Source of the DNA: Hyphomicrobiales bacterium
GTDB lineage: Bacteria; Pseudomonadota; Alphaproteobacteria; Rhizobiales; Xanthobacteraceae
Length of the DNA stretch: 64,000 nt
Direction of reading: 5' to 3'
Assembly (NCBI GenBank): GCA_017305555.1
Contig: JAFKKM010000026.1
Location: 17,509-81,508, forward strand
Shown here piece after piece: positions 1 to 8,189 of this stretch. The first letter of the stretch is position 1; each line of letters opens with the position of its first letter. Under the pieces are notes generated by a model, which saw only the letters and a program-made list of their open reading frames with translations, searched no databases and was not told the origin of the DNA. Both the position numbers and the translations under genes were made by a program.

Positions 1-803
1 ATCACCAGACGAAAGCCGAGATTGGCGGGCGGCACTCCTGCAGCACAACCTCCGCTGCGCGGATCGCGGATGAAGTCGGTCATGTAGGCGCGGTGTGCGC
101 CCTGCACGACACGGACGCCGCAATTGGTGTTGGTAACCCGTGTGGTGCCGGAGGGCTCGATATCGTGGCGCAGGAAGCAGGTGTCGGTCCACTCCCAGAC
201 GTTGCCGGCGACATCCCGCAATCCGCGTTCGTTGCGACCGAAGGCGCCGACCGGCTGCGGTGCCAGCAAAGCCGGCCGCTCGCGGCTCGTCTCCGCCTCG
301 TAACGTGCGATCCAGGCCCGCACCGGGTCGACCGCTTCGGTCACCGGCAAGGCGTCGTCGCTCGCTTTCTCGGCGGCGGCGAACACCCATTCCTCGTCAG
401 TCGGCAACCGATGCAGCTTGCCAGTGATCCTGGTCATCCACCGCGCGTAAGCGGTCGCGTCACGCCAGTTGACGCCGACCATCGGCATATTGTCCTTCGT
501 CGACGCCTGCGGAATGCGCGGGCAACCACCATCGTCGACGCAGCGGGCATATTCAGCCGCCGTCACCTGACGGGTCATGATGGCGAGAGAAGAATCGAGC
601 TTTATCCGACGCAGCGGCGCAGCCACCGGCTTTCCATCGCGGGAGAAATCGCCGGCAACGCGATAGGAAAAATTCTCAGCCTTCAGCGCCGCGAACTCCT
701 GCGCCGACGGCAGGGTATCGCTCGGCGTCACTGCCGTCATCGCGAAAGGACTTGCCAATGCTGCGGCGGTCAACACCGCCTTGAGCTTCATCGCCAGCAA
801 CAT
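1..803 (-). CDS. nirV: NirV-like formylglycine-generating-enzyme-family protein (3' end cut by window edge)
   Basis: The frame opens at ATG 803 behind a GGAGG seven bases upstream and runs off the left edge after 267 codons. It starts with a hydrophobic leader (about residues 1-22), so the product is probably exported. The body reads as the FGE/sulfatase-modifying-factor (SUMF1) fold: there is a W-E-W-T block after D-V-A-G-N-V, a late G-G-C-A-A-G, and the family-typical N-L-G-F-R ending, so only a few residues are missing. It lies directly downstream of nirK in the same direction, which is where nirV sits in other denitrifiers. The biochemical role of NirV is not established; a part in NirK maturation is a common guess. 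An in-frame ATG at 791 has a poorer ribosome-binding site. Confidence 0.85.
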   Translation of the reverse strand, partial: MLLAMKLKAVLTAAALASPFAMTAVTPSDTLPSAQEFAALKAENFSYRVAGDFSRDGKPVAAPLRRIKLDSSLAIMTRQVTAAEYARCVDDGGCPRIPQASTKDNMPMVGVNWRDATAYARWMTRITGKLHRLPTDEEWVFAAAEKASDDALPVTEAVDPVRAWIARYEAETSRERPALLAPQPVGAFGRNERGLRDVAGNVWEWTDTCFLRHDIEPSGTTRVTNTNCGVRVVQGAHRAYMTDFIRDPRSGGCAAGVPPANLGFRLV

Positions 804-836
804 GATCCATCCTCCAAGGGAGGGCTTCAAGGATGT

Positions 837-863
837 GCGGCCTGCGGACACGCCGCAGGCCGC
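837..863 (-). other. Perfect 11-bp hairpin between nirK and nirV
   Basis: Bases 837-847 and 853-863 are exact reverse complements around a 5-nt loop. There is no T run after the stem on the minus strand, so it is not a standard terminator. It sits between the nirK stop (871) and the nirV ribosome-binding site. It could stabilise the nirK message or lower nirV expression relative to nirK. Confidence 0.6.
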
Positions 864-870
864 CTCACCG

Positions 871-1989
871 TTATCGCGTCAACACCGTCGCCTTGGCAGC
901 GCTGGACTTGCCGACCGGGATCGGGCCCGGAGGCACGACCTGCTTCATCAGGTCGTTATTCCATTCGCCCTCCACCTTGATATGCGCGGTCGCACCGAGC
1001 TCAGCGGCCTCGATCAAGTTGTGGTTGACGTAGGCATAAACGCCGGGCTGCCGGAAGGTGTAGAGCGCGGCTCCCGCTGATCCGCCACGGATGAACCAGG
1101 TCTCGAGATCCTTCTCCGGCGGGTTGCTGAACTTGCCGGTCTCCCAGACGTAGTCGCCGTGACCGCCGATAATATGCGGGCGGGTGTCGCGGTTAGCTTC
1201 GGAATGCACGAACATCACCGTCTCACCGACCTTGGCGGTCATCGCGTTCTTGCCAGTGAGAGCGCCAACACGACCGTTGAACACGACATGGGTCGGGACC
1301 AGCTTGCGCATCACCTCGGTGGTGTCGGCAAAGGCTTCGCCGGGAGAGTCGTAGGATTTGTATTTCCCGTTCTCGTCCTTCGGAATGTAGAAGTCGTTCT
1401 CGCCGACGTAGTAGATGCGATCATAGTGCAGTGGCTTGCCCTCGGGATTCTTGAGGCCATCTCGTGGCAGAACCATGATCGTCCCATGCATCCCGGAGAC
1501 CACGTGCCAGGGGATCATCCCCTCCGGCGCGCAGTGGTAAACGAAGGTCCCGGTGCGCGTCGCCTTGAAGCGCAGCACCGTCTGCTCGCCCGGATTGACG
1601 TGGGTCAGTGCGCCGCCGCCAAGACCACCGGTCGCGGCATGGAAGTCGACGTTGTGCGGCATCGTGTTGGTCTCGGGATTGACCAGCGTGAGTTCGACAT
1701 AATCGCCCTCATGCACCACCATCATCGGCGCCGGGATCGAGCCGTTGAACGTCATGGCCTGGAGCTTAGTGCCCTGGTCGTCGATGACGACTTCCTTCTC
1801 GCGGATCGTCAGCTTGAATTCCATGATCTTCGGGCCGTCCTTGGCGACCTGATCGTGCGCATGGACGAACGGCGGCGCCACCAGTTCGACGCTCTCGCGT
1901 GGCAGCTTGAGATCGTCGGCCAATGCAGGCGCGGCAATCACAAGGGCTACGGCGGCAACGCCCATCAATGCGGTTCGGCGGGTGATCAT
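871..1989 (-). CDS. nirK: Copper-containing nitrite reductase (NO-forming)
   Basis: Reduces nitrite to nitric oxide in the periplasm, the committing step of denitrification. ATG 1989 is preferred over longer in-frame starts because CAGGAGAG precedes it and the protein then opens with a twin-arginine-like leader (T-R-R-T-A-L-M-G) ending A-L-A before D25. In this numbering the copper ligands are all visible: type 1 copper H112, C153, H162 and M167; type 2 copper H117 and H152, with a third histidine in V-N-H-N-L near the C-terminus. The catalytic aspartate is D115 (P-H-N-V-D), and the second catalytic histidine lies in H-I-I-G-G-H. The product is 372 aa, normal for class I NirK. It is followed by nirV and preceded by an FNR-family box. 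No electron donor or nor genes are in view. Confidence 0.97.
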   Translation of the reverse strand: MITRRTALMGVAAVALVIAAPALADDLKLPRESVELVAPPFVHAHDQVAKDGPKIMEFKLTIREKEVVIDDQGTKLQAMTFNGSIPAPMMVVHEGDYVELTLVNPETNTMPHNVDFHAATGGLGGGALTHVNPGEQTVLRFKATRTGTFVYHCAPEGMIPWHVVSGMHGTIMVLPRDGLKNPEGKPLHYDRIYYVGENDFYIPKDENGKYKSYDSPGEAFADTTEVMRKLVPTHVVFNGRVGALTGKNAMTAKVGETVMFVHSEANRDTRPHIIGGHGDYVWETGKFSNPPEKDLETWFIRGGSAGAALYTFRQPGVYAYVNHNLIEAAELGATAHIKVEGEWNNDLMKQVVPPGPIPVGKSSAAKATVLTR

Positions 1990-2026
1990 GACACTCTCCT
2001 GTTCGGTGTCCGTGATTGATGCCGCG

Positions 2027-2068
2027 AGTATGCCGTGGCCCGCCGTATGCTCTTTGCGACTTCGCAAA
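2027..2068 (-). promoter_or_regulatory. nirK promoter with FNR/NnrR-type box
   Basis: TTTGCGACTTCGCAAA at 2053-2068 is a perfect palindrome that fits TTG-N8-CAA, the site of FNR/FixK/NnrR proteins. A -10-like CATACT (minus strand, 2027-2032) is centred 31 bp downstream of the box centre. That is the spacing of a class II CRP/FNR-activated promoter (box centred near -41.5). The predicted transcription start is near 2019, leaving a leader of about 30 nt before ATG 1989. Confidence 0.75.
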
Positions 2069-2124
2069 CAAAACAAATATTCGAGATCGATCTTATTTTT
2101 CATGGGCGCGCGATCGGACGCCCA

Positions 2125-2188
2125 TTACTTAACGTGATAACAATTTCGGAAAGCGCCGCACGCCTGTTACTTAACTTGATAACGATTT
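2125..2188. repeat. Pair of 22-bp direct repeats upstream of nirK
   Basis: 2125-2146 and 2167-2188 match at 20 of 22 positions, and their starts are 42 bp apart, four helical turns. Each contains ACTTAAC-(G/T)-TGATAAC. They lie between the FNR-type box of nirK and the stop codon of the upstream DUF3422 gene. A tandem binding site for a second regulator is the natural reading; I do not recognise the protein. Confidence 0.5.
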
Positions 2189-2239
2189 GCCGAAACAAGC
2201 CGCGTCCCGATCGAGGTGCGTCACTCCGCGCAGCGCAAT

Positions 2240-3556
2240 CTAATGCGGCTCACCGATGTGCTTGCTGCGGATGCGATGCACTACCCACCAGATCGCAAAC
2301 GCCGCGAGCGGCACGAAGCCGGCGCTGAGATAGATCGGCTCGATCGGCACCACATGCGCCTCGTGGGCGGCCTTGGCGAGGTAGCCGAACAGCCCCACCA
2401 CATAATAGGTGATGGCCGCGACGGAGAGCCCTTCCACCGTGGTCTGCAAGCGCAATTGCAATCGCGTGCGCTCGTTCATCGACGACAACAGTTGCTGGTT
2501 CTGCTGCTGGCGTTCGACGTCGACGCGGGTGCGCAACAGGTTGGCGGCGCGCGTTAGTTTTTCCGAGAGTGCCGCCTGCCGCGCCTCGGTCGCCATGCAG
2601 GTGCGCAGCGCAGGCGCCATGCGGCGGGCGAGGAACGACGACCATGTCGGCAGGCTGCCGATGGCGCGTTCGCCGATGCCTTGCAGCCGTTGCGCGACGA
2701 TCTCGTCATAGGCACGGCTGGCGCCGAAGCGAAACAGGCTGGCGGCTCCGCCAGCCTCGACCTCGGCGGACAGCGCCATCAGTTCGTCGAGCAGATGATG
2801 GTTGTCGGAGAGATCGCGCGCACTGCGCATCGTCTCGGTCACTTCCGCCAGCCGTTTTTCGGCGGCGGCGATGGAGGGTGCGAGCCGCTGCGCCTCCGGC
2901 AAACCAAGCAACGCGAAGGTGCGATAAGTCTCGATGTCGATGATGTGCTGGATCAGCGCGCCGGCACGCTCGCCGCTCATACCGCGATCGGTGACAAGAA
3001 TGCGGACATAGCCACCGGCATCGAGCTGGAAGTCGGTCGCGTAGGTGGCCAACGCGTCGCCGGTTTCAGCAGCGGCAAGACTGGCGCGATCGAACAGTTG
3101 CTCCGGCGCGGTGCGCGCGGGGTTCTCCGGCAACAGATGCAGGTCGATGGCGACCAGCACCGGCCCCGGCTGGCTGACCTGCCGCATCGGCGCAGCAAGG
3201 CTTTCGGCCGAAGGATGGAACGGCGGCATGTCGGCTTCGGACGGAAACTCCCACGTATAGGTGGTGAATTCCGAATGCTGCTCCCAGCGCAGTACCGTCG
3301 CGCCGAGCGTGACGCGCAGATGTTTCTCGCCGCGCTGTGGGGTTGCCAGTCCGCGCGCCGTGCAGAACGCCGTGAGCTGGGCACGGTCGGCGGCGGCGCG
3401 CTCGCCCGTGGTATCGAAAGCAAAGTGCAGGATGCGCATCGGCGCGACGATGGCCGTCACCGGCCGGGCATGGACCTCGCCCAGCACCGCCGTGCGCAGG
3501 GGATGCGGCTCCAGGCTCGCCGCCTTGCTGTCACCGATCGAAACCGCCGCGCTCAT
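2240..3556 (-). CDS. DUF3422 family membrane protein
   Basis: A 438-aa protein with the family-typical start (H-P-L-R-T-A-V-L-G-E-V-H-A-R-P near residues 18-32) and two hydrophobic helices in the last 65 residues. A predicted helical segment rich in R, L and Q (about residues 330-375) precedes them. The soluble part is therefore anchored at its C-terminus. DUF3422 proteins are common in alphaproteobacteria and have no assigned function that I know of. The gene stands alone between nirK and a repeat-filled gap, so context gives no further clue. The start follows a purine-rich GGCGGGCGGCAGG stretch. Confidence 0.8.
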   Translation of the reverse strand: MSAAVSIGDSKAASLEPHPLRTAVLGEVHARPVTAIVAPMRILHFAFDTTGERAAADRAQLTAFCTARGLATPQRGEKHLRVTLGATVLRWEQHSEFTTYTWEFPSEADMPPFHPSAESLAAPMRQVSQPGPVLVAIDLHLLPENPARTAPEQLFDRASLAAAETGDALATYATDFQLDAGGYVRILVTDRGMSGERAGALIQHIIDIETYRTFALLGLPEAQRLAPSIAAAEKRLAEVTETMRSARDLSDNHHLLDELMALSAEVEAGGAASLFRFGASRAYDEIVAQRLQGIGERAIGSLPTWSSFLARRMAPALRTCMATEARQAALSEKLTRAANLLRTRVDVERQQQNQQLLSSMNERTRLQLRLQTTVEGLSVAAITYYVVGLFGYLAKAAHEAHVVPIEPIYLSAGFVPLAAFAIWWVVHRIRSKHIGEPH

Positions 3557-3656
3557 GCCTGCCGCCCGCCTCTCGCCTCACGGGCCAAGCCTTACCACCC
3601 GCGCGCCGGATGCGCCAAGGCATCCGTTGGGGGGACAGGCGGTGTGCGCACACAAT

Positions 3657-3788
3657 GGTCGTCCCCGCGCAGGCGGGGACCCATAACCCCTGGCGTCAGT
3701 CGTTATCGGGGTGTTTGTTAAAGATCACGATCGCCATCCGCATCATAAGCGACACGGCGTATGGGTCCCCGCCTGCGCAGGGACGACG
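3657..3788. repeat. Family A palindromic repeat, copy 1
   Basis: An element of about 130 bp with near-perfect terminal inverted repeats of about 28 bp. Each terminus is itself a hairpin (GTCCCCGC, short loop, GCGGGGAC) followed by CCCATA or its complement. Inside the left end is ACCCCTGGCG; inside the right end is ACGGCGTA. Other copies are at 5908-6029 (inverted) and 27880-28012. No coding capacity; it is MITE-like. With copy B1 it fills the 368-bp gap between the hydrolase and DUF3422 genes. Confidence 0.85.
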
Positions 3789-3797
3789 TTGAGGCTA

Positions 3798-3878
3798 CGT
3801 CATTGCGAGCGAAGCGAAGCAATCCAGACTCTTGCAGAAAGTCTGGATTGCTTCGTCGCTACGCTCCTCGCAATGACG
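3798..3878. repeat. Family B palindromic repeat, copy 1
   Basis: An 81-bp near-palindrome: CGTCATTGCGAGCGAAGCGA, then AGCAATCCAG, a short unique centre, then the complement. Four more copies are at 4798-4879, 29540-29624, 37170-37254 and 60519-60602. This copy directly follows family A copy 1 with a 9-bp gap. All copies are intergenic. Confidence 0.85.
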
Positions 3879-3924
3879 GAGGATAAGAATTCGACTTCAT
3901 ATAGCGTCATCGGCAACGACACTC

Positions 3925-4698
3925 TCACGTCGACCGGCGCGGCCGCGGAAACCACGGCGCGACCAGTGCGTTGGGGCGGAACGGCTTCCAGCTTCCCAGC
4001 GGCTGCGCGAGGCGATCGGCGATCACCCACAGCGCCGGCGCATGGAAGCCGAGCCCGATATGCGTGGTGATCACTTCGATGTTCTCGCGCTTGGGGCCGT
4101 CTTCCTCAAGGCACGCCTGCCACGCCACGACGCCGTCGGCGCGGGTATAGATCGATGTCGAGGGCACCGGGATCGGCTGCGCCAGCCTGCTGATCCGCTC
4201 CTCCGTCGGCGGCTCGTATTTCTGACCGGTGAGCACGCGCCAGATGGTCTTGACGTTGCTCGCGCCGGGTGCCGCGAACGGACTGCCGAGCGTCACCACC
4301 AGACGCGCGGCATCAGGTACATGCCGCGCCACCTCACGCGCGATAATGCCGCCACGGCTCCAGCCGATCAGGCTGACTTTCTCGCCCGACTCCGCGTGGA
4401 GTTTCTTGACCTGCTCTGCGATCGAGACGAGATCGGAATCTGGCGCGCGAACGTTGCGCCCGCGCCCCCAACCCTGAACCTTGTAGCCGAGGCGTTCGAG
4501 GAAGCCGCGAATGGCGATCGTGGAAGTGTCATCGGCGCCGAGGCCGGGCAGCACCATCACCGGATGCGGTTGCCCGCGCGGCGCGGTGGCGAGGAACGGC
4601 GCGGCGGCGAGCAATGCCGGGATATCCAGCAGCCCACGCCCCTCGGTCGCCAACAGGGCAAGCGACGGCGCTTTCACCGTCTTGCTGTCTCGAGCCAT
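3925..4698 (-). CDS. Alpha/beta hydrolase, paralogue of the one at 14547-15359
   Basis: A 257-aa protein without signal peptide. The fold is indicated by P-V-M-V-L-P-G-L-G (about residues 45-53, oxyanion-loop region) and a nucleophile elbow G-W-S-R-G-G near residue 118. It aligns along its whole length with the hydrolase at 14547-15359: both share the V-S-L-I-G-W-S elbow, a G-S-P-F-A block and S-T-(S/A)-I-Y-(T/S)-R-(A/T)-D-G-(V/I)-V-A-W. The second copy is next to a phasin and a WS/DGAT gene, which suggests a lipid or polyester substrate for both; that is inference. AAGGAG precedes ATG 4698. Flanked by repeats on both sides and apparently transcribed alone. Confidence 0.75.
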   Translation of the reverse strand: MARDSKTVKAPSLALLATEGRGLLDIPALLAAAPFLATAPRGQPHPVMVLPGLGADDTSTIAIRGFLERLGYKVQGWGRGRNVRAPDSDLVSIAEQVKKLHAESGEKVSLIGWSRGGIIAREVARHVPDAARLVVTLGSPFAAPGASNVKTIWRVLTGQKYEPPTEERISRLAQPIPVPSTSIYTRADGVVAWQACLEEDGPKRENIEVITTHIGLGFHAPALWVIADRLAQPLGSWKPFRPNALVAPWFPRPRRST

Positions 4699-4797
4699 CG
4701 ATTGTCTCCTTGAAGTATGATGAGTTGACGTTTGCGTGGCGGCATCATCCCGATTGCCGGCTTCGACGAACGATCAACGATATCAAAGCCATATCCA

Positions 4798-4879
4798 CGT
4801 CATTGCGAGGAGCGAAGCGACGAAGCAATCCAGACTTTTGAAGAAAGAACTGGATTGCTTCGCTGCGCTCGCAATGACG
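4798..4879. repeat. Family B palindromic repeat, copy 2
   Basis: Same element as 3798-3878 but inverted: the arm with GAGGAGCGAAGCGACGAAGC comes first. It occupies most of the 190-bp gap between two convergent-independent minus-strand hydrolase genes. Confidence 0.85.
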
Positions 4880-4888
4880 GAGTTCGCG

Positions 4889-5800
4889 TCATTCCGCCGG
4901 TTGCGGCTGACGATCCGCCGCGTGGCAATGGTCGGCGATAGCCCCGACAAGAATCGGCACCAGGCCGGGCGCGAGGTCGTGGCCCATGCCGGGCACGATG
5001 GTCAGCTTCGAGCCGGGGACGTGCTTGGCGGTGTCCTTCCCGGCCTCGACCGGAACCAGCGGGTCGTCGGCACCGTGCAGCACCAGCGTCGGCGTCGCGA
5101 TGGTTTTCAACATATCGACGCGGCTTCCGGAAGCCAGCACGGCCATGAGCTGACGACCGACGCCCACAGGATAATAGGAGCGATCGGTGGATTGTTCGAT
5201 CTTGACGCGAAGCTCAGCGTCGGAGGTCGGGAAGCCGGGGCTGCCGATGACGCGATAGACCTTCATGCCGTGCGTGATGACGGCCTCGCGGTCAGCCGCA
5301 TCCGGGCGTGGCGCCAGCAGCGCGGCGATAGCTTCAGGCTTGCCTGGTGGTAGGTTCGGATCGCCGCTCGACGACATGATCGACACCAGGCTTCGCGTGC
5401 GGTTCGGATACTTGGCAGCAACCACTTGCGCGATCATGCCGCCCATCGATGCGCCGACGATGTGAGCGCGGGCGATGCCAAGCTTGTCCATCAGGCCGAC
5501 GGCGTCGGCTGCCATATCGTTCAGGTTGTAAGGCGCCTCGACCGGCTCGCCGGCCAACGCACGGGTGAAGCCGGCGACGACATCCACCGGACCGACGCTG
5601 TCAAACTTGGTGGAGAGGCCGATGTCGCGGTTGTCGAACCGCACCACGCGGAAGCCGCGCGCGGCCAGCGCCTCGCAGAACGGAACCGGCCATGCGATCA
5701 TCTGTGTCCCGAGGCCCATGATCAGCAGAATGACCGGTGCCTTCGCATCACCGAACTCGTCGTAAGCAATCTCGATCCCGTTCGCGGCAACTGTAGGCAT
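4889..5800 (-). CDS. Alpha/beta hydrolase (esterase/lactonase-type)
   Basis: A 303-aa soluble alpha/beta hydrolase. A nucleophile elbow G-A-S-M-G-G lies near residue 117, the acid probably in G-A-D-D-P-L, and the histidine in G-M-G-H-D-L near the end. The N-terminus I-A-Y-D-E-F-G-D and F-D-N-R-D-I-G-L-S-T are typical of the subfamily that includes 3-oxoadipate enol-lactonase-like and other small esterases. The substrate cannot be read from the sequence. AAGGAGCG precedes ATG 5800. The stop lies next to repeat B2. Not closely related to the neighbouring hydrolase at 3925. Confidence 0.75.
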   Translation of the reverse strand: MPTVAANGIEIAYDEFGDAKAPVILLIMGLGTQMIAWPVPFCEALAARGFRVVRFDNRDIGLSTKFDSVGPVDVVAGFTRALAGEPVEAPYNLNDMAADAVGLMDKLGIARAHIVGASMGGMIAQVVAAKYPNRTRSLVSIMSSSGDPNLPPGKPEAIAALLAPRPDAADREAVITHGMKVYRVIGSPGFPTSDAELRVKIEQSTDRSYYPVGVGRQLMAVLASGSRVDMLKTIATPTLVLHGADDPLVPVEAGKDTAKHVPGSKLTIVPGMGHDLAPGLVPILVGAIADHCHAADRQPQPAE

Positions 5801-5907
5801 AGGCAGTTCGCTCCTTGAAAGATTGGTAGGCTAAAGTTTGGACGATGACGCCATCCTGAGAGTCTGACTGGACTTTCCTTTTACAGATGGATTTCCACCA
5901 CTACGAT

Positions 5908-6029
5908 CGTCGTCCCCGCGAAGGCGGGGACCCATACGCCGCAGCGGTTCGGCTCCATCAACCAAGGCGAGTTTCTTTTATAACAACCAACGCCAGGGGT
6001 TATGGGTCCCCGCCTGCGCGGGGACGACG
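5908..6029. repeat. Family A palindromic repeat, copy 2 (inverted)
   Basis: The terminal hairpins match copies at 3657 and 27880, but the centre is in opposite orientation (CGCCGC-end first, CGCCAGGGGTTA-end last). It is the main content of the 325-bp gap between the hydrolase start (5800) and the pyrophosphatase stop (6126). I see nothing else there. Confidence 0.85.
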
Positions 6030-6125
6030 CTGAGGATGCTGTGGCAACGCTCGAATTCCGCGATGCTTATTCAGCTGCGATTCTCTCCCTCATGATCCAA
6101 TCAAGCTCTCCAGATGACGACAACC

Positions 6126-6650
6126 CTACTTGGCGCGCACAATCCCTTCAACGATCAGCCGGCGTGCTTCGTCCGCATCGCCCCAGCCGTCGCACTTCAC
6201 CCATTTGCCCGGTTCGAGATCCTTGTAGTGCGCAAAGAAATGCTCGATTTGGCGGCAGGCGATGTCCGGCAGGTCGGTATAGTTCTTGATGTGGGCATAG
6301 CGCTGCGTCAGCCGCGCCGTCGGCACCGCGACGATCTTCTCGTCGCCGCCGGCCTCGTCGGTCATCCGCAGCACGCCGATGGGACGCACCGCGATGACCG
6401 CGCCCGGCGTGATCGGCCGGGTGTTGGCGACCAGTACGTCGCACGGATCGCCGTCCTGCGACAGCGTGTGCGGAATGAAGCCGTAATTTCCCGGATAGCG
6501 CATCGGCGTGTAGAGGAAACGATCGACCACCAGCGTTCCGGCCTTCTTGTCGATCTCGTATTTGATCGGCTCACCACCGATCGGCACCTCGATCAGCACA
6601 TTGACCTCGTCCGGCGGATTTTTCCCGATCGATATGGCGTCGATATTCAT
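6126..6650 (-). CDS. ppa: Inorganic pyrophosphatase (family I)
   Basis: Hydrolyses pyrophosphate to phosphate in the cytoplasm. It pulls forward reactions such as acyl-CoA ligase activation, of which this window encodes five. The 174-aa protein shows the family I signature D-G-D-P-C-D-V-L-V with its metal-binding aspartates (around residues 66-74), plus Y-P-G-N-Y-G-F-I-P upstream and a second metal site region at D-L-P-D-I. Length is standard for the bacterial enzyme. The start has GGGAGA twelve bases upstream. It is 28 bp downstream of an SDR gene on the same strand. Confidence 0.96.
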   Translation of the reverse strand: MNIDAISIGKNPPDEVNVLIEVPIGGEPIKYEIDKKAGTLVVDRFLYTPMRYPGNYGFIPHTLSQDGDPCDVLVANTRPITPGAVIAVRPIGVLRMTDEAGGDEKIVAVPTARLTQRYAHIKNYTDLPDIACRQIEHFFAHYKDLEPGKWVKCDGWGDADEARRLIVEGIVRAK

Positions 6651-6678
6651 GCGTGGCTGTCTCCCGAATGCAGCGGCT

Positions 6679-7473
6679 TCACCGGTCGCGCCCCTTGCTC
6701 AACACGCTGCCGACCGCCCGCACCAGCCAGCTCGGCTGATACTTGATCCACTGCATCGCAAGCTCGTTGGCGAGGCCCGCGATGTGCACCGGCTTGCCGG
6801 CCATGCAAGCACGATAGCCTTCCAACGCCACGCTCTTGGGGTCCATGATCATCACGCTCGGTACGCTGCCGAGGTCGGTGCCCTGCACCATCCCTGTATC
6901 GGTGACGCCGGGACAGAGCGTCGTCACCGTGATGCCGCTGCCGCTCAATTCCTGAAACAATGCATCGCCGAACGAACGCACGTAAGCCTTGGAGGCGGCA
7001 TAGACCGCCAGATTGGGCACCGGCATGAACGATGCGATGGACGCGACGTTGAGAATGCGGCCGCGCTTGCGCTCCAGCATTGGCGCGAGAAACAGATGCG
7101 TCATCGCCGTCATGGCAACGATGTTGACCTGCAGGAGCTGCAACTGCTTGTCGAGATCGAGCGCATTGAAGCGGCCCTCCATCAGCAACCCAGCATTGTT
7201 GACCAGAAGATCGATCTGCGTTCCGGCATCGCGCACCGCGTGAAACACCGCCTGCGCCGCGCCGGGTTCGCTGAGATCCGCGGGAACGATGGTCGTGCGG
7301 ACACCGTGCGCGGCAGACAATTCGTTGGCGAGCGCTTGCAGCTTGTCGCGGCTGCGCGCCAGCAGAACGAGGTTGAATCTGTTGGCGGCGAGGATCCGCG
7401 CCAATTCTTGACCGATGCCGGCGGAGGCACCGGTCACCAGCGCGCACTGACCTTCATTCTCATTCGTTGTCAT
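6679..7473 (-). CDS. Short-chain dehydrogenase/reductase
   Basis: 264 aa. The nucleotide site is T-G-A-S-A-G-I-G (residues 14-21), followed by N-N-A-G, a catalytic serine in N-V-A-S-I-A-S, and Y-A-A-S-K as the active-site pair. It belongs to the broad classical SDR group (DltE/YqjQ-like) whose substrates cannot be read from sequence. GCAGGAGAGGG precedes ATG 7473. It probably shares a transcript with ppa, 28 bp downstream. Confidence 0.85.
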   Translation of the reverse strand: MTTNENEGQCALVTGASAGIGQELARILAANRFNLVLLARSRDKLQALANELSAAHGVRTTIVPADLSEPGAAQAVFHAVRDAGTQIDLLVNNAGLLMEGRFNALDLDKQLQLLQVNIVAMTAMTHLFLAPMLERKRGRILNVASIASFMPVPNLAVYAASKAYVRSFGDALFQELSGSGITVTTLCPGVTDTGMVQGTDLGSVPSVMIMDPKSVALEGYRACMAGKPVHIAGLANELAMQWIKYQPSWLVRAVGSVLSKGRDR

Positions 7474-7498
7474 GATGTCCCTCTCCTGCTTTCAGCGG

Positions 7499-8083
7499 CT
7501 AAGGTTTGGACGGATCGGTCGGAGGCGCGAGACGACCGTGCAAAGCTTGCCATGCCGATTTCAGCGCATGATCGAACAGCCCAAGATGTTCAGCGACAGC
7601 CTCGGTGGCGAGGCTCGCGAGATCGGCGCGCGGCAGCTTCACGAAGGCCTCGGCGTCGGCACCGGACACCACGATCTTCATGCCCTGCTTACGCGCGAGA
7701 TTCATCATCGTGGCATTCTCGACCAGGCAATTCATGAACAGGACGCGCACGCCCCAATTGCGCACCCGCGCCGCCGCGCGCGCCAGCAGGGCCGCGCCGA
7801 TACCACGCCCGCGGTATGCAGGCAGGACCGACACGCCAAGCTCCGCGTCGGTCTCCTTGCGCGCCAGATGCGCCGCGCCGATGATCGCGAGATCGGCGTC
7901 CGTCACCACGAACACCACGTCGCGCGACAGATCGATGCCCGCGACATATTTCTCGATGCCCTCGTCGGATAAGGCGTGGCCGAATCTGAGATGACGGTCC
8001 TCCGACCCGAGCGCCAGAAGGTGCGCCAGCAATCGCAGCCGCTCATCCTCGGGCATCTCTCGCGTGAGGGCGTTCAGGTCCAT
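7499..8083 (-). CDS. GNAT-family N-acetyltransferase
   Basis: 194 aa. The acetyl-CoA site is seen as L-P-A-Y-R-G-R-G-I-G-A-A-L-L (around residues 88-101), the R/Q-x-x-G-x-G/A motif of GNAT proteins. An E-L-G-V-S-V strand lies just before it. The N-terminal R-L-R-F-G-H-A-L-S resembles GNAT proteins with environmental-stress or amino-acid substrates, but the acceptor is unknown. Its ribosome-binding site is weak. The gene is 25 bp upstream of the SDR and probably in one transcript with it and ppa. Confidence 0.85.
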   Translation of the reverse strand: MDLNALTREMPEDERLRLLAHLLALGSEDRHLRFGHALSDEGIEKYVAGIDLSRDVVFVVTDADLAIIGAAHLARKETDAELGVSVLPAYRGRGIGAALLARAAARVRNWGVRVLFMNCLVENATMMNLARKQGMKIVVSGADAEAFVKLPRADLASLATEAVAEHLGLFDHALKSAWQALHGRLAPPTDPSKP

Positions 8084-8189
8084 CGGCGTTCAGGTTTCCA
8101 TCGAAAGCATTCTGACGACATCGCGGATAGTCAGCGGCAAGGCCGCCCCGTGGGGCGGCCCGTATTTCGATCGACAGCGAACGATGCCG

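Noticed and set aside
3657..3878. CRISPR-like array in the A1-B1 repeat block
   Set aside because: The repeats are single palindromic elements of different families, with no regular spacers and no cas genes.
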